Source of the DNA: Strongyloides papillosus
Lineage: Eukaryota; Nematoda; Chromadorea; Rhabditida; Strongyloididae
Direction: 5' to 3'
DNA: 64,000 nt
Assembly (NCBI GenBank): GCA_005656395.1
Contig: SRSI01000010.1
Span: 1,488,001-1,552,000 of the forward strand
Position 1 is the first letter of the stretch, and every line of letters starts with the position of its first letter. Under the pieces are notes generated by a model. It saw nothing but the letters and a program-made list of their open reading frames with translations, was not told the origin of the DNA and searched no databases. Below are positions 13,253 through 25,155 of this stretch, piece after piece. The translations under genes and the position numbers were made by a program.

Positions 13253-14477
13253 TCAAACTTCTTCTGTAACGGATGAAGGTGATGTTTTACTCTATAAAAA
13301 ATTTTATTATATGATAAAAAAAAATTACCGTTGAATCATCTGCATGTATGTCGTTGTATTTATCGACATCTATTGATGATTTACTATGACCTGTTTTATT
13401 GTACTTTTTTATAAATGGTATTTCAAATTCATTGGTGATTCTAAATAAATTTTATTATATTAGTTTATTTAAAATATTTACTTACTTTCCAGCTGGAATA
13501 TTTTCTTCCAACCATCCAATAATTTTGGTAATCCACAATCTTCCTATTATTGAATTTTTCCTTTCACGATATGTTTCTATTTCACAAAATGAATGATATA
13601 ATCTAAAAAGATAATATTTGATCAGAAAAAAAATGATTAAAAACTTACGTAAATAATCCAATCGTAAGCCAATAAGCAAAAAGAACGTCAATTGTATAGT
13701 GTACTCTACTAATAATCATACTAATCATTCCAATAATAGCACATATACCAATAATATATTTTAAAAATTTATATTTTGTTGGTGAGTAATAAGAAACCGA
13801 TAAAACAGCAGTCATCATAACTAAAGAATGTCCACTAAATAACATATCCCCGCATAACATTTTGCTATCATTATCTTGAAAACCAATAGCGCTAGCTTGT
13901 CCCATAACACGTTGAAAGAATGTTTTTAGAGTTCTATTTTCTGGAGATATTTGAGATTGACAACTACTATAATTATCATAATAACCAGAAGGTAGTTGAG
14001 TACAAATTAAAGAAAGTGCTCTCATAATATATAAGGAAGAAACAATAAAAAGTATTCGTTGTATTAAAATAATTCGATGTTTATGAAATATAAATAAAAA
14101 AATTATTGAACCTGAGCATATAGTTACCATAAAATCTCCAATTTTTAATGCCCATTTTATTTCAGGTATAAAAGAAAAAACTATATCTGGTAGTGCTATT
14201 CTAAAATAAAAGAAAAAATATTGATAATTTTTAATAACTTTAGATTCTAATTACCTTCCACTATGGTCATGAATATAGGCTAATGCAATCCAATTTAGAA
14301 AACCGGCTAATACTTGTAATATAACAACAAATAGAATTTTTTTTGGCTGTAATGATACTTTTTCTCCATTCCCATTCTTATTCATACTTTTTCCTCTCAA
14401 TCCTAAATTTAACTCAACGTCCAAGTTAAAAAATGTCTCGTTTAATGAAGGTGATAATTCTGCTTTTTCGTAGCCGT
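13253..14477 (-). CDS. Sphingomyelin-synthase-like phosphatase-fold enzyme (main exons)
   Basis: Sphingomyelin synthases transfer a phosphocholine or phosphoethanolamine head group to ceramide in Golgi or plasma membrane. Five exons join in phase: 14477..14255, 14200..13649, 13602..13486, 13440..13329 and 13291..13253. Family landmarks in order are the first membrane span (ILFVVILQVLAGFLNWIALAYIHD), the ALPDIVFSFIP loop, LYIMRALSLICTQLPSG, and the lipid-phosphatase catalytic motifs CGDMLFSGHSLVM and RVHYTIDVLFAYW, which supply the two catalytic histidines and the aspartate. The tail is hydrophilic and short. The first listed exon begins in phase 1, so a further 5' exon is required (see 16920..17067). 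It lies between cysteine-rich surface-protein genes and shares no obvious pathway with them. It could be a ceramide phosphoethanolamine synthase; substrate cannot be read from sequence. Confidence 0.88.
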
Positions 14478-16919
14478 CTAAAAATAAAATCTATATGTAA
14501 AAATTACATATTTTAAGTAAATATTTTTATCTATATATATTTGATTTTATAATAATACTCAATTTTGTTTAATGTTCAAAAAATTAAACAGTTACAATTG
14601 TAATATAAGTATTAATTTTGAATTTATATTTACCAAGGCACTATATTATAAAGATTTAAAAGTTAAAAAATAAACATTGCTAATTTTGATGCCTATAAAT
14701 ATAGAATAATATTTAAAGTGTATCAGTTGACCTTGAGTCAAAAATCAAATTCAAGAAAATGTCAATAGTTTATAAAGAAAAAGATAAAAAAAAATAGATA
14801 AAAATGTAAAAGTATGTTATTATGTGAAGGTAAAGTAAAAATATTGGGTTGATAAAAAGGTTACCAGATTAAGTATCTTGAATAAAGATTTTATCAAACA
14901 ATTAAGATTGAATTTATATTTTAGTAAACATAAAAATATTCTTACTTTTAACAAGATACTTTTAGGAAACTTTAAATATACATTTATTGTTAAAAATATT
15001 ATATTATACTAACGTTTACTTGTAAATAAAAGATTCAATTTTTAAATTTCTAAATCTATTATGGACGTAATCAAAAAATAATAAAGTTTTTTATATTATA
15101 ATTAATAAAAAAATAATATTTTTCTTGCATGTATTTTTTCTTCAAGTATTTAATTACACGAGATTGTAACACTATATAAACAGATAAAAATATCAATATT
15201 AATCATTTAAATGAAATAAAAAATGATAATATTTGTTTGAATTATCTTGTACATTTAACAATCCACATTATTTTTAAAATATATCGAGATCATGATTAAA
15301 TTGTTTAGTAAAATCATATAAATATATTCAAAATATACATATCTGATATATACTAATAATTTTAAAAAATTAATTTTCACTAGATATAATTTAACAATAT
15401 GTGAATCAAAACTTTAACCAAAAAATGTTTAACGATAACAAAATGTAATTTAAAAAAATCAACATTTAACCAAATTAACGTAATTAAAAAATATATTGGT
15501 AGTTTTGACCTTAAAAATTGAGATGTCAAGTCAGCTAAATTTTAATATAATAAACTACTTATATATAATAATAATAAAGCATATAATAAATAAATGTTGT
15601 AATGTTAAAATTTGCCCCCACAACAATTGCTTTCTTCTATTATAATAATGATCAAATAATATTTAATCAAGGCATTAATAAATTATCAAAGTATTTAAAG
15701 AGGAAAAAAAAACAAAGATGTTTCTCAGGAATATCTTTTTGATATACTCCTAAATGATACTTTATTCGTTAAAGTAAATGTCAAAATATTACACTTTTGT
15801 AGGGGGTAAAAAAGTTAGAAAATCACAATAAAAGATAGGAAAATATAATATGTTTTTCAGAAAGCAATAAATAATACTACTATATTGTATATAGAAAAAT
15901 GACAGGTTTTTTATAAACTGTATAATTATTTTTCATGTCAAGAAGCTTCCGATTCATAATATTATATTATCTAAAATACCAAACCACATTTTTACGATAT
16001 TTGTTTAAATATCAAAATATTTTTTATTCAATGAATCAAAATATTATAATCAACTATTAATTCCTATTTTATCGCCTTTTCAAAAGTCATAAATGATGGT
16101 AATTTATTTTTACTTCTTTTTCAAATAGAATTAAAAACAATTGATCTATTGTGTAGACGTCTAGGAATTTTGCCGTATTATTTTTCTACTTTAAGAGGTT
16201 TCCATATGGTAAACTAATCAATATAATGCTAGCAAATAATGATAAAATAATTTAATAGTACTTTAAAAACAATATTTAAAGTTAGAAGGTACCATCATAT
16301 ATATTAATATTCATATGACAACTAAAATTGACTTTTCATTTCATAGATTTTTTTATCATATGTAATAAAGTCTTCAATAATACAGTTGTGTTCACTAAAA
16401 ATCACAAAAAAAATTGTAAATATATTTTAAAAGATTAACCAAAACTAAAAATTTTAATTCTAATGATGAAATTTATAATTATATTAAAAAAGATCTAAAA
16501 TCTATATTCTAAAAACTTTTTTCGTTGTCATTATTGAATTTACATGTAAATATATATACTATATATAAATATGTATATAAAGTTATGTAAAGAAATTACA
16601 TTCTAATTAAAACATATATTTATATAAAACTGTTGCTTTAAATACTGTCATTTCCAAAACAATACACTTAACAACGTTAATATTTATTTTTAAATAACCA
16701 AAGTTAAAATCATTAGATGAGTAATAGTTAAATAATTTTTTTAATATATGATTATAAAGATTTTATAAATTATAATAAAAAATAGATTACACTAAAATTA
16801 CTATTATAAATTTAAAATAATTTTTATAGATGTATTTTTATAATACAAAGAAATTTTAAAAACCATTATTTGATTTATAAAATTCTAAACAATAATATTT
16901 AAATAAAAAAATGACTCAC
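14478..16919 (-). other. Long intron of the sphingomyelin-synthase gene (putative)
   Basis: About 2.4 kb of AT-rich DNA between the proposed first exon and the main exons, far longer than the other introns of this gene (40-120 bases). I see no exon, RNA gene or repeat inside it. If the upstream exon is wrong, this is intergenic sequence. Confidence 0.45.
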
Positions 16920-17067
16920 TTTTCCTTGGATCAGAACCAATATCAAAGCTTTCCCAGATTGGTAGAATACATTTCCTTATACTTCCTAATATTAACCTAC
17001 GCATTTTGATGCCTTTGATGAATAATATGACAATATTTATACCTTTTAGTAAATTAGAAAAAACCAT
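16920..17067 (-). CDS. Probable first coding exon of the sphingomyelin-synthase gene
   Basis: An ATG at 17067 opens a frame that reaches a strong donor (AAAA|GTGAGT at 16919/16918) after 148 bases, leaving phase 1. The main exons begin with exactly the two bases needed to complete that codon, giving DPRK-NGYEKAEL, and the full protein would be about 396 residues, a normal length for the family. The encoded leader contains a hydrophobic stretch (IVILFI) and a basic patch. The match of strand, phase and donor strength supports the link; the 2.4 kb distance weakens it. Confidence 0.5.
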
Positions 17068-17622
17068 TTATAAAGTGGTAAATTCTTTTATACAAAATTT
17101 AGTCAAGAAATGTAACGTTACAAATTTGTACTATCGCGATAAATATACTGATAAAATTTCACAATTTAATCATATGTTAATAGTTTGAAAAAAAATTTGC
17201 TATTATATTTAATGATAAAACTTACTTTATTATATAATTATATATATTGATAAGTTAAACTAAAGAACTTCAAGTGATCAAGATTTAATAAATATAATTA
17301 TTTATCAAACTTTGATATTATAATAAAAATTTTTATTCAATTATTATTCTGTATTTCCATATATGTATTTTAGGTATAATTTTTATTAGTTTTACCAAGA
17401 GAAAAGGTATAAAATTAAACTTTTATATATTAATAGATTGAAAAAAAACAAAACTTTTTTCTCTTAAAATAAACAATATTATTTAAGTTATTCAAATGAC
17501 AATACAAAATATTAAATAATGTATAAAATAAAGATATTAAAATTACTAAAAAAAATTTTTTACATATTAGTTGTTCCTTGTATTATTTTTATAAATTGTG
17601 TAAAAAAATAATTTTTCTTAAT

Positions 17623-18228
17623 TCATCTGAATATAATTATGAAAATAAATATAAAAGGTAGTATAAATGATATATATTTTAAAATTTGTAATTTAGATGA
17701 AGAGTTACAGAAATTTTTGTCGTTACAATAGCATGTTGTTTGTGGAACTTTAAAACATCTCCATAGTTCTGCAACCTAATTTGGAAAGATCTTGCAAATT
17801 ATTATCTTTACTATAATTAGTTGTTCTATATGATCCACTAACTGTAATTGTATCTATACCACCAGGGTAAGTGCTCGGAACAGGAGAATTTCTAACGCTT
17901 AAAAAATAGTTAGAAAATATAAATAATTAGAAATTACTTACGATGTTCTGTTTTCACAGCCTTTAGTAACATAACGTCCATCAACAATTGCTTTAACACA
18001 ATAATCACCTATACATAAACCTGAATTACATTGTTCAGGCATATTGCAATTGTAACACCACACTTTACCTTGTGAAGTAGCTGCGTCTTTTGTTTCTTGA
18101 GAAATATTATCAAATTCTATATTATTGAAAGTTAACTATTAAAAAAATTTAAACATACCAACTACATTTTGTGCATAAATTTTTACGATAAAAAAATTAG
18201 AAAATAAAAGTATAGCCAAAAATTTCAT
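17623..18228 (-). CDS. Ly6/three-finger (uPAR-type) secreted or GPI-anchored protein
   Basis: Exons are 18228..18159, 18116..17942, 17897..17843 and 17775..17623, giving 150 residues with phases 1, 2 and 0. A signal peptide (MKFLAILLFSNFFIVKIYA) precedes a domain with ten cysteines in the three-finger arrangement: WCYNC, QC, LC, YC, GC, RC, TCYC and a closing FCN. The Ly6 ending C-x-C-(x5)-CN is clear in TCYCNDKNFCN. The hydrophobic C-terminus after SSSKLQ looks like a GPI signal. Such proteins act as small membrane-displayed ligands or receptor chaperones in worms. Intron 3 (17842..17776, 67 bases) is needed to reach the final Ly6 frame; if retained, translation stops soon after at MEMF and the last cysteines are lost. 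Good model, partner unknown. Confidence 0.8.
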
Positions 18229-20778
18229 TATTAAATACAATAATTATCGTCTTAATATTTATAAATTTTCCAAAAAAGTTACAAAATATAAATCTTCTAT
18301 CCTTTAACAAATCTGATAATATCTTAGGACTCTGAAATATTTTTCCATTACGTTAAAATATAAAAAGTTACACTTTAATCGAAGCGTAAATATGTTACGA
18401 AATATTGAAAGTAGTAAAAATATGTGAACCTTAAAGAATTTTCTTAAACAACTTTTTCTAAATTAACCAAATTTATAAGGAATAAAATATGGATAAAAAT
18501 ATTGAAATATGTTTCATACTGTGAAATGTTAGTATAAAATCTATATAATTTTGTGAAACAAAAATATATATCTTTTAATAACCATATATTAAAAGTAGGT
18601 GTGTTTTATAGTATTTAAAAATTAAAGCTTCACTTAATTAGCTTCATATTACAGTAATTCTATACAACATGCTACATAAAATATTTTAAAACATTTCTGA
18701 TTTATATTTATTTTAAATTAATTTCATACTTTAATTTGTTATACAGGTCAGATACGATATAATGTTTTAATTGAAATTAAATATTATATTTTGTAGACAG
18801 TTAAAAATATTATTTTCTAAGGTGTATATACTTATCAATAAAATATAGAATTTCAAGATATGGGTATAATGTTTCATGCAATTTTGAATGGCCAATTTTA
18901 GTAGAATAATATAGTTAACTGAAATGCCATTTATAGAATTTATTTAATTCTTAAATAATAACAAGGTGATTTTTAATGGATATCATAGGTTTTATAAATA
19001 AAACAATGGCTTTTATTTCTATCAGAATATCATAAATTGAGGGACTAAAAAGTTTGACTGTATTAAATATTTTGTCAAATGAATATTGAATAGAATATCA
19101 CTATACATCTTATTTAAATAATAAGATAATTAAAATAAACTGTGTTTTTTATTTTTTTAATAAACATGTCATAAATAATTAATGAAAAGTATTTGAAGAT
19201 AATTTTAATAATTATCTATTGATGAATTAGCTACATTTAATAATTTAATATATTGAAGCAATTGTTGTTGTTTTAACGAAATAAATTATCTTTAAGAAAT
19301 AAATAAATAAATGTACTCTTTATTTAGTACCAATGACGAAAATATTATAAGAAAAATTTGTATATTTTTATTAAGGATTAAGTTTGTTTGTCCTAAAAAA
19401 TAGCATTTTTTTAAAACTATTATTCAAAATACATTCGTAAAACAAAGAATTATATGTAACGAGTTTATCAAAGAATTTCCTATTAAAGAAGAAAAAAATA
19501 ATTTTTATTTGATAAAAATATCCGTAATAATAAATGCTTACCAAAAAAATGTTCAGCTTTGAGGTTAATATTTTAAACAAAGCTAATTATCTCTTTACTT
19601 CGTTTTAAATATCCTTAACAAATTTTAATTCTTTCCTTCTTAAAAACTTTCATTCCACAAAATTAATGGCCTGAACGTCAAAAATAATTTGCATTTCATA
19701 TATCCTGACATATTATAAAACACGTTTCTTTAAAATTTGGATATCTAATAATTAGTAAGTTACAAAGAAAAATACTAAAAAATTTTTGTCTCGTTTTTAA
19801 AATTATTACTGCTATAAATATGCTTGTTTTAAAATGTCAAAATGTTATCATTGTAATTAGTTTCATCACATTTAAGAAAAAAAAGAAGATAGATTTACTA
19901 AAATTTTAAAAGTCAAAATGGTAATTTGATAAAAAAGTAAGTGTTTTACAAATTGTTTTGTCGTTTAAAGAATTAGATTTACAAGAGAATATACAAGATT
20001 TTATTTAATTCTATTGAAAACGTTGCACAATATCTGTTTCTTTTGCATGGGAATGGGACGTTGTTTTTTGGTTAAAGTTATTTTCGAATACATATAATTC
20101 TTAGTAATTTTTACTCTAGAATATTCTATTATTGCAGTATAGGTACCTTTCTACCGAAAGGATTTATCTCAAACATTTTGATACACAATGTATTTATTTT
20201 AACCCAAAATCACTATATTTTTTTTAGAATAACGTTTCACTTTACCTATTAGTGAATTTCCCACTCGACAACCATAGGATTATCGAAAAGGTCAAAATAC
20301 AAAATATCTGGGAAAGGTAATATTTCGCCATTGAGTTGATATTTATGATATATCAATAGATGTTTCAAAATTCAGTTCTTATTGGTTTATGATAATCAGT
20401 TAGTTAAATTAAAATTTTCGTCATATAAATGAATTTATAAAAAAATAAAATGTCACTTGTACGAAAATCTATTATCATATACATATGAAATTGAGTATGA
20501 CAAAAAATTATTAGCTATTTTCTCATTTTCTTTTATTGCTTATACTTCAACCCTTAACTAAAAACATTGGCTATATATACTACATGCAATATTCAATTCT
20601 TTCATTCGTTCATTTATTAATGTTACTGTTTAACATTTATCATCTATCGTTTTTTTTATCGAACATATTCCGATTTTTTTTTATCAAATGTATCTCGGTT
20701 TTTTTAACGTGTATCATAATTTATTTAAATTAATATATTGTATTTCATGTATTTTTTTTAGAGTTTAAATCTTTAAAA
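18229..20778. other. AT-rich intergenic region between Ly6 gene and Argonaute
   Basis: Mostly very AT-rich. Between about 20020 and 20371 the minus strand has several short coding-like open stretches in succession (see findings), and a perfect 6-bp-stem hairpin (CCTTTC-TACC-GAAAGG) lies near 20147-20162. A TATA-like stretch (CTATATATACT) near 20571-20581 and a T-run with AG just before 20763 could serve the Argonaute gene as promoter and trans-splice acceptor. Confidence 0.45.
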
Positions 20779-23687
20779 ATGGCACCAACACCTCAATATC
20801 CAACGCCTCAACTTCCTGGATCTGAGGAAAACTTGAACCCAAGAAATTCGGGTAGTCAAACGCTTTCTGAATTGTTTAAGTCATTAAACGTAAGTTTACT
20901 ATGACATTGTTATATATAATCATACTTTTGTAGATTGTCGAGGGTACCGGAACTTATGCCAACATCAAAAATGTTGGTCATACCGGTGTTGGTACAAACA
21001 TCATGACCAACTGCTTCCAGATAACTGGAAAAGATAGCGACGTAAAATCCCACGTCTATCAATTTGACCTTGGAATCTTCCTCACTGTTATGAAGAAGAA
21101 TGGTCAAACTGCCAAAGTGGAATTTAACAAAGCCTATCCAGAGGGTTTTAAAGTCGATGAGTAAGTTTTGATAATATTAAATGCTTAACCTATATTTTAT
21201 AGCTACTATTCCCAAACATTAAAGATCATGATGATCAAGTTCTTCCCGTTGTTGCAACATGTCTTGAAAGAACAACTTGGGATACCAGAGAGAGCCTCCA
21301 TCTCTGATTTTCATCGACTATTCTTCACTGTCGATGAAAAACTCAAAAACCATGTTGAGTCTCAGAAGGGAGTATGGAGAATTGAAGTTCCTGCAGAACT
21401 AATCGGTTATATTCAAAAGATCTCCGAGAAATTGAAAAATGTTCAAGGAGCCTCATTGGAGTTCAAGTTTGCGACCGAATTCGACTTTTCATACTGCTTA
21501 TTTGAAGAGTCGGTCAACAGCAAACAAGGGATGCAATACATCAACTTGATCGTCGACATGAAAAGCAACATGAACTTTGACGAGTGGGCCAGCTATCAAA
21601 ATGGAAAAAGTTATCTTATTGCTCCAGAAAAACACGGATTTAAAGAAGCTGATATGCCCCCACTTCCTGACGGCAAATATCTCGGAATTGGGAGCTTCTC
21701 TAGCGTCAGACAGTCGAATGATATTGAGCGAAATGATTCTGGCTTCATTTATGTCGTCGATTCAATTAAGACGGCATTTCATGCTCCACAGTTGTTGAAC
21801 GAGAAATTCGACGAATTGCTTAAGAGGATCGGTCCAAGTGGAAGAATTGAAAAAGTACCATTCCACGGTCAAACTGCAGATAAAGTACTCAAAAACCTCA
21901 AAGGACTTGTTTGTCACTGCATTCATCTTAACAGAAAAGAGATCAAAATTGAGTCAATTGATAATATCGGAGCTGACAGTAGGAAAATTACAGTTGGAAA
22001 TGAAACTATGACTGTCCAGGAGTACTTTTTAAAGACATACAATATTGCTTTGAGATTTCCCCAGCACCCATTAGTTGTTCAAAAAACTAAACGATTTGAG
22101 AATGGGAAGGAAGTAAAAGGCTTTAATTACTATCCAATGGAGCTTCTTGAAGTTGCCGATTACCAAAGAGTTAGTCAAAAAGCTCAAACACCGGACCAGA
22201 TCAAGGCTATGATAAAAGCATGTGCTACAAATCCTGCAAACCGTATTAATGATATCAGACGGTTATTTGGTGCTCTCCAGGTCACAAGAAATGATTTTCT
22301 TCATTACCTTAATTTGAAAGTTCAAGAAACTCCAAAGTCAGTTACGGGAAGAATGTTGGAATCACCAAAAATATCGTATGCTAACAATCGCATCGTAAAT
22401 GCTAAACCGGATAACAAATCATGGGATATTGGTTATCAAGATCAATTCGTTATACCTTCAAGAGTTGTCAATTGGGGATGCTACTATTTTGAGCCTGTTG
22501 GTATGGGCAAAATTACATACGCTGATATTAAACAATTTGTTGATGCGTTTACACGTCAAGCAAGACAAAGAGGTGTTTTTATTGAGAATTGTTATGAGAT
22601 AAAACAAATTCCACAAGATGAAATGCATCTTAAAGATTTGTTTGTCTATCTACAAAATGAGAAAACGGACTTCGCATTATTTTTAACACCTGATACTGTC
22701 ACGGATATGCATCAATATATTAAGTTGTTTGAAAGAATATATGGTGTTACCACACAGGACATTAAGCATGGCACCGTAAAAAATGTCATCTTCAAAAAGC
22801 AATTCAAAACCTTGGATAACATAATTATGAAAACAAATGTCAAAGTCGGAGGATTGAATTATCAGTTGATTAATTCTGAAAGACAATTAATTGTTGACAA
22901 AAACAAGCTCATTATCGGAATTGGTTTTAACCATACAAAAAGTGGTGGTTCTGATACTTTGTCCACCGTTGGATTCGCTGCTAACACAACTAAAAATCCA
23001 ACTGAATTCGTAGGCGATGTTTGTTTTACTACTTATCAAACCGACGGAAAAGTTACCTTCTATACTCCAATTATAGAAACAGTAATGGGAAATTACTTCA
23101 AATCTAATAATGAACCTAGTGAGATCATTATTTATAGAACCTCAGGTTCTGAAGGAAGATATGATGAGTACTTACGTTGGGAGGTACCCTTTATTAAGCA
23201 TTTACTACAATTTCATGCACCTAGTGCCAAATTGACTTTTATTGTTGTTGAGAAAAATCACAACTTACGCTTCTTCAAGGAAGACATTGATGCTAGAGCA
23301 AGAGCACCAGGTCAAAACGTTGTACCAGGAACTGTTGTCGATAATGGTATTGTTAGAACAAAAGTTTGTGAATTCTACTTAACCTCACATTCTGGGCTCC
23401 AAGGTACCGCTAAAACCCCAAGATATGCCATTCTCTATGATGAAAATAACTACACAATGGATGAGATTCAAAATTTGACAAACGGTTTAGCTTATGATTA
23501 CCAAATCGTTAACTTGCCAATAAGTTTACCTGCACCAGTTTACATTGCCAACCAATATGCTGATCGCGGGCGCATGACTTTAAAGGCTAGTGAGATTGAA
23601 TTTTCCGCTCATGATGGTCATGAAAAAGCTTATGACACTTTGGGTTACAAAAACTCTCCATTTAACAATAAGAGAGTTAATGCTTAG
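20779..23687 (+). CDS. Worm-type Argonaute (WAGO-like), slicer residues lost
   Basis: Exons are 20779..20889, 20934..21160 and 21203..23687, giving 940 residues. Argonautes bind small guide RNAs. The N-terminal part is followed by a PAZ-like region and then a Mid-PIWI module. PIWI landmarks are recognisable but altered at the catalytic positions: the usual DVTH reads GFNHTKSGG near residue 687, the RDG-SEG motif reads RTSGSEGRYDEY near 758, and the last motif reads LTSHSGLQGT followed by RYAILYD near 850, with alanine where slicers have histidine. So all three non-Glu tetrad positions appear replaced, as in nematode secondary Argonautes that act with 22G-type RNAs without cleavage. The protein probably works in the nucleus or cytoplasm as a non-slicing effector. 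Codon use is more GC-rich in the first third than later. Clade assignment is inference. Confidence 0.9.
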
Positions 23688-25155
23688 ATAGAATTTAATA
23701 GAAACTTCCAAAAAGGATCCATGTTTAATTAGTTGTTTTTTTGAAAATTTATTATCGTTTCTATCAATATATGGAGTTTACTTTTCACCACACGGAGTGT
23801 TCAACATTCCCTACGACAATACACTATTTTTTATTTAAATATTTTATTAAAAAGTAGCTAATTTTTTGTTTGTGAAGTAATTTCCTTATATTTTTGTGTT
23901 GTTTAATGAAATATTAGTTAAAATTATTGAATTGCTATTTTGTGATTAAACTGAATATATTACTATACGATTTGCAAACAACATTATTTGGTGTTTCTTT
24001 ACTAAACATTTTAAGAAAGTCATCTGTTATTGAAAATAACTTTACACTTGTAAATTGTTTTATGATACTCCTCGTTTACAAAAGATTTCTTCACATGGAC
24101 AAATGTCTTCACTAACATATTTATGTCAGAGACTTAGTCATTATTGCAAAAAAGTAGCTAATAATGCTTTTTTTGGTAATCCACTACATTGAGCAAATAA
24201 ATCAAACGATAAATAAACTATCAAAAACGCTTTTTTTCTTAATACCCTCTATAAGTGCCACATTCTAAAATATGGATGATATTTTGAATGTAATTATTTA
24301 AGGTGACGCTAGTCAAACTTTTAGCATCAAGAAATGATTTTGATATCAAATTCTATAAGATAAACGACCCCAGGATAATAAAGTATTGATGTTATATACT
24401 TAAATCATAGTGTGATGATTGTAAATATATGGCTAATTTGAACTATACATCTGCTTTTTTTTGAGTTAACACATTTAATTTCTTATCATTATACTATCAG
24501 AACGTAGTTTTCGTGTTAATAAATTTTTGATGTACAGCAAAAATGGAAAATTCTTACAAGTATTTTTCAATTCTTTTAAGTGGTTGGAGTTTATTTTAGT
24601 GTAATCAGGACATATTCTCCAGAAGAGTCATTTGTTAAATAATGCATTATACTGTTCCTTATTTTATACAAATTATGTTTAAATTCAATTTATACACTGT
24701 GAATGTTGTTATCATTATTACATAAGTTAATTGAATGTTACTATTACTGATGCTGTTTATCAATTTATAATAACCTTAGTAGTCTTGCTTAACTTTTACA
24801 TAAAAATATATCATTAATGATATAACATTATCATGTTTCTCGTTCTCTAGATGAAATATTCTTTTTTTTTCTATTGATCAATTTTAGTAATATTTCCTTG
24901 AAACGATATTTTATACTGACAGTTATTAGAGATAGAAGTATAAAGTTAATTTCTTTATTATTGACTACTTTACAATATTTTTTTAAACAATATATATATG
25001 GTATAATGTTAAATTCGATTATAAATGTGGGAATAATTAATTTAAAGAGCCGTTCTATATTAGTTAAGGTATTTGAAAATTTTTCTATCTAATTTATTAT
25101 TGAATTTTTTTACGAAATATAAATTTTACATTGTTTTTAGACCGTTGCTTCGAAA
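23688..25155. other. Intergenic region between Argonaute and SHMT
   Basis: About 1.5 kb holding the Argonaute 3' UTR and the SHMT promoter. The bases just before 25141 (TTGTTTTTAG) form a good trans-splice acceptor 15 bases before the SHMT start. Short open frames here show no protein-like composition. Confidence 0.6.

Noticed and set aside
17006..17188. 60-codon open frame on the plus strand
   Set aside because: Overlaps the proposed sphingomyelin synthase first exon on the other strand and has no family features.
19371..19580. 69-codon open frame on the minus strand
   Set aside because: Strings of Phe, Ile, Lys and Asn only; no splice partner.
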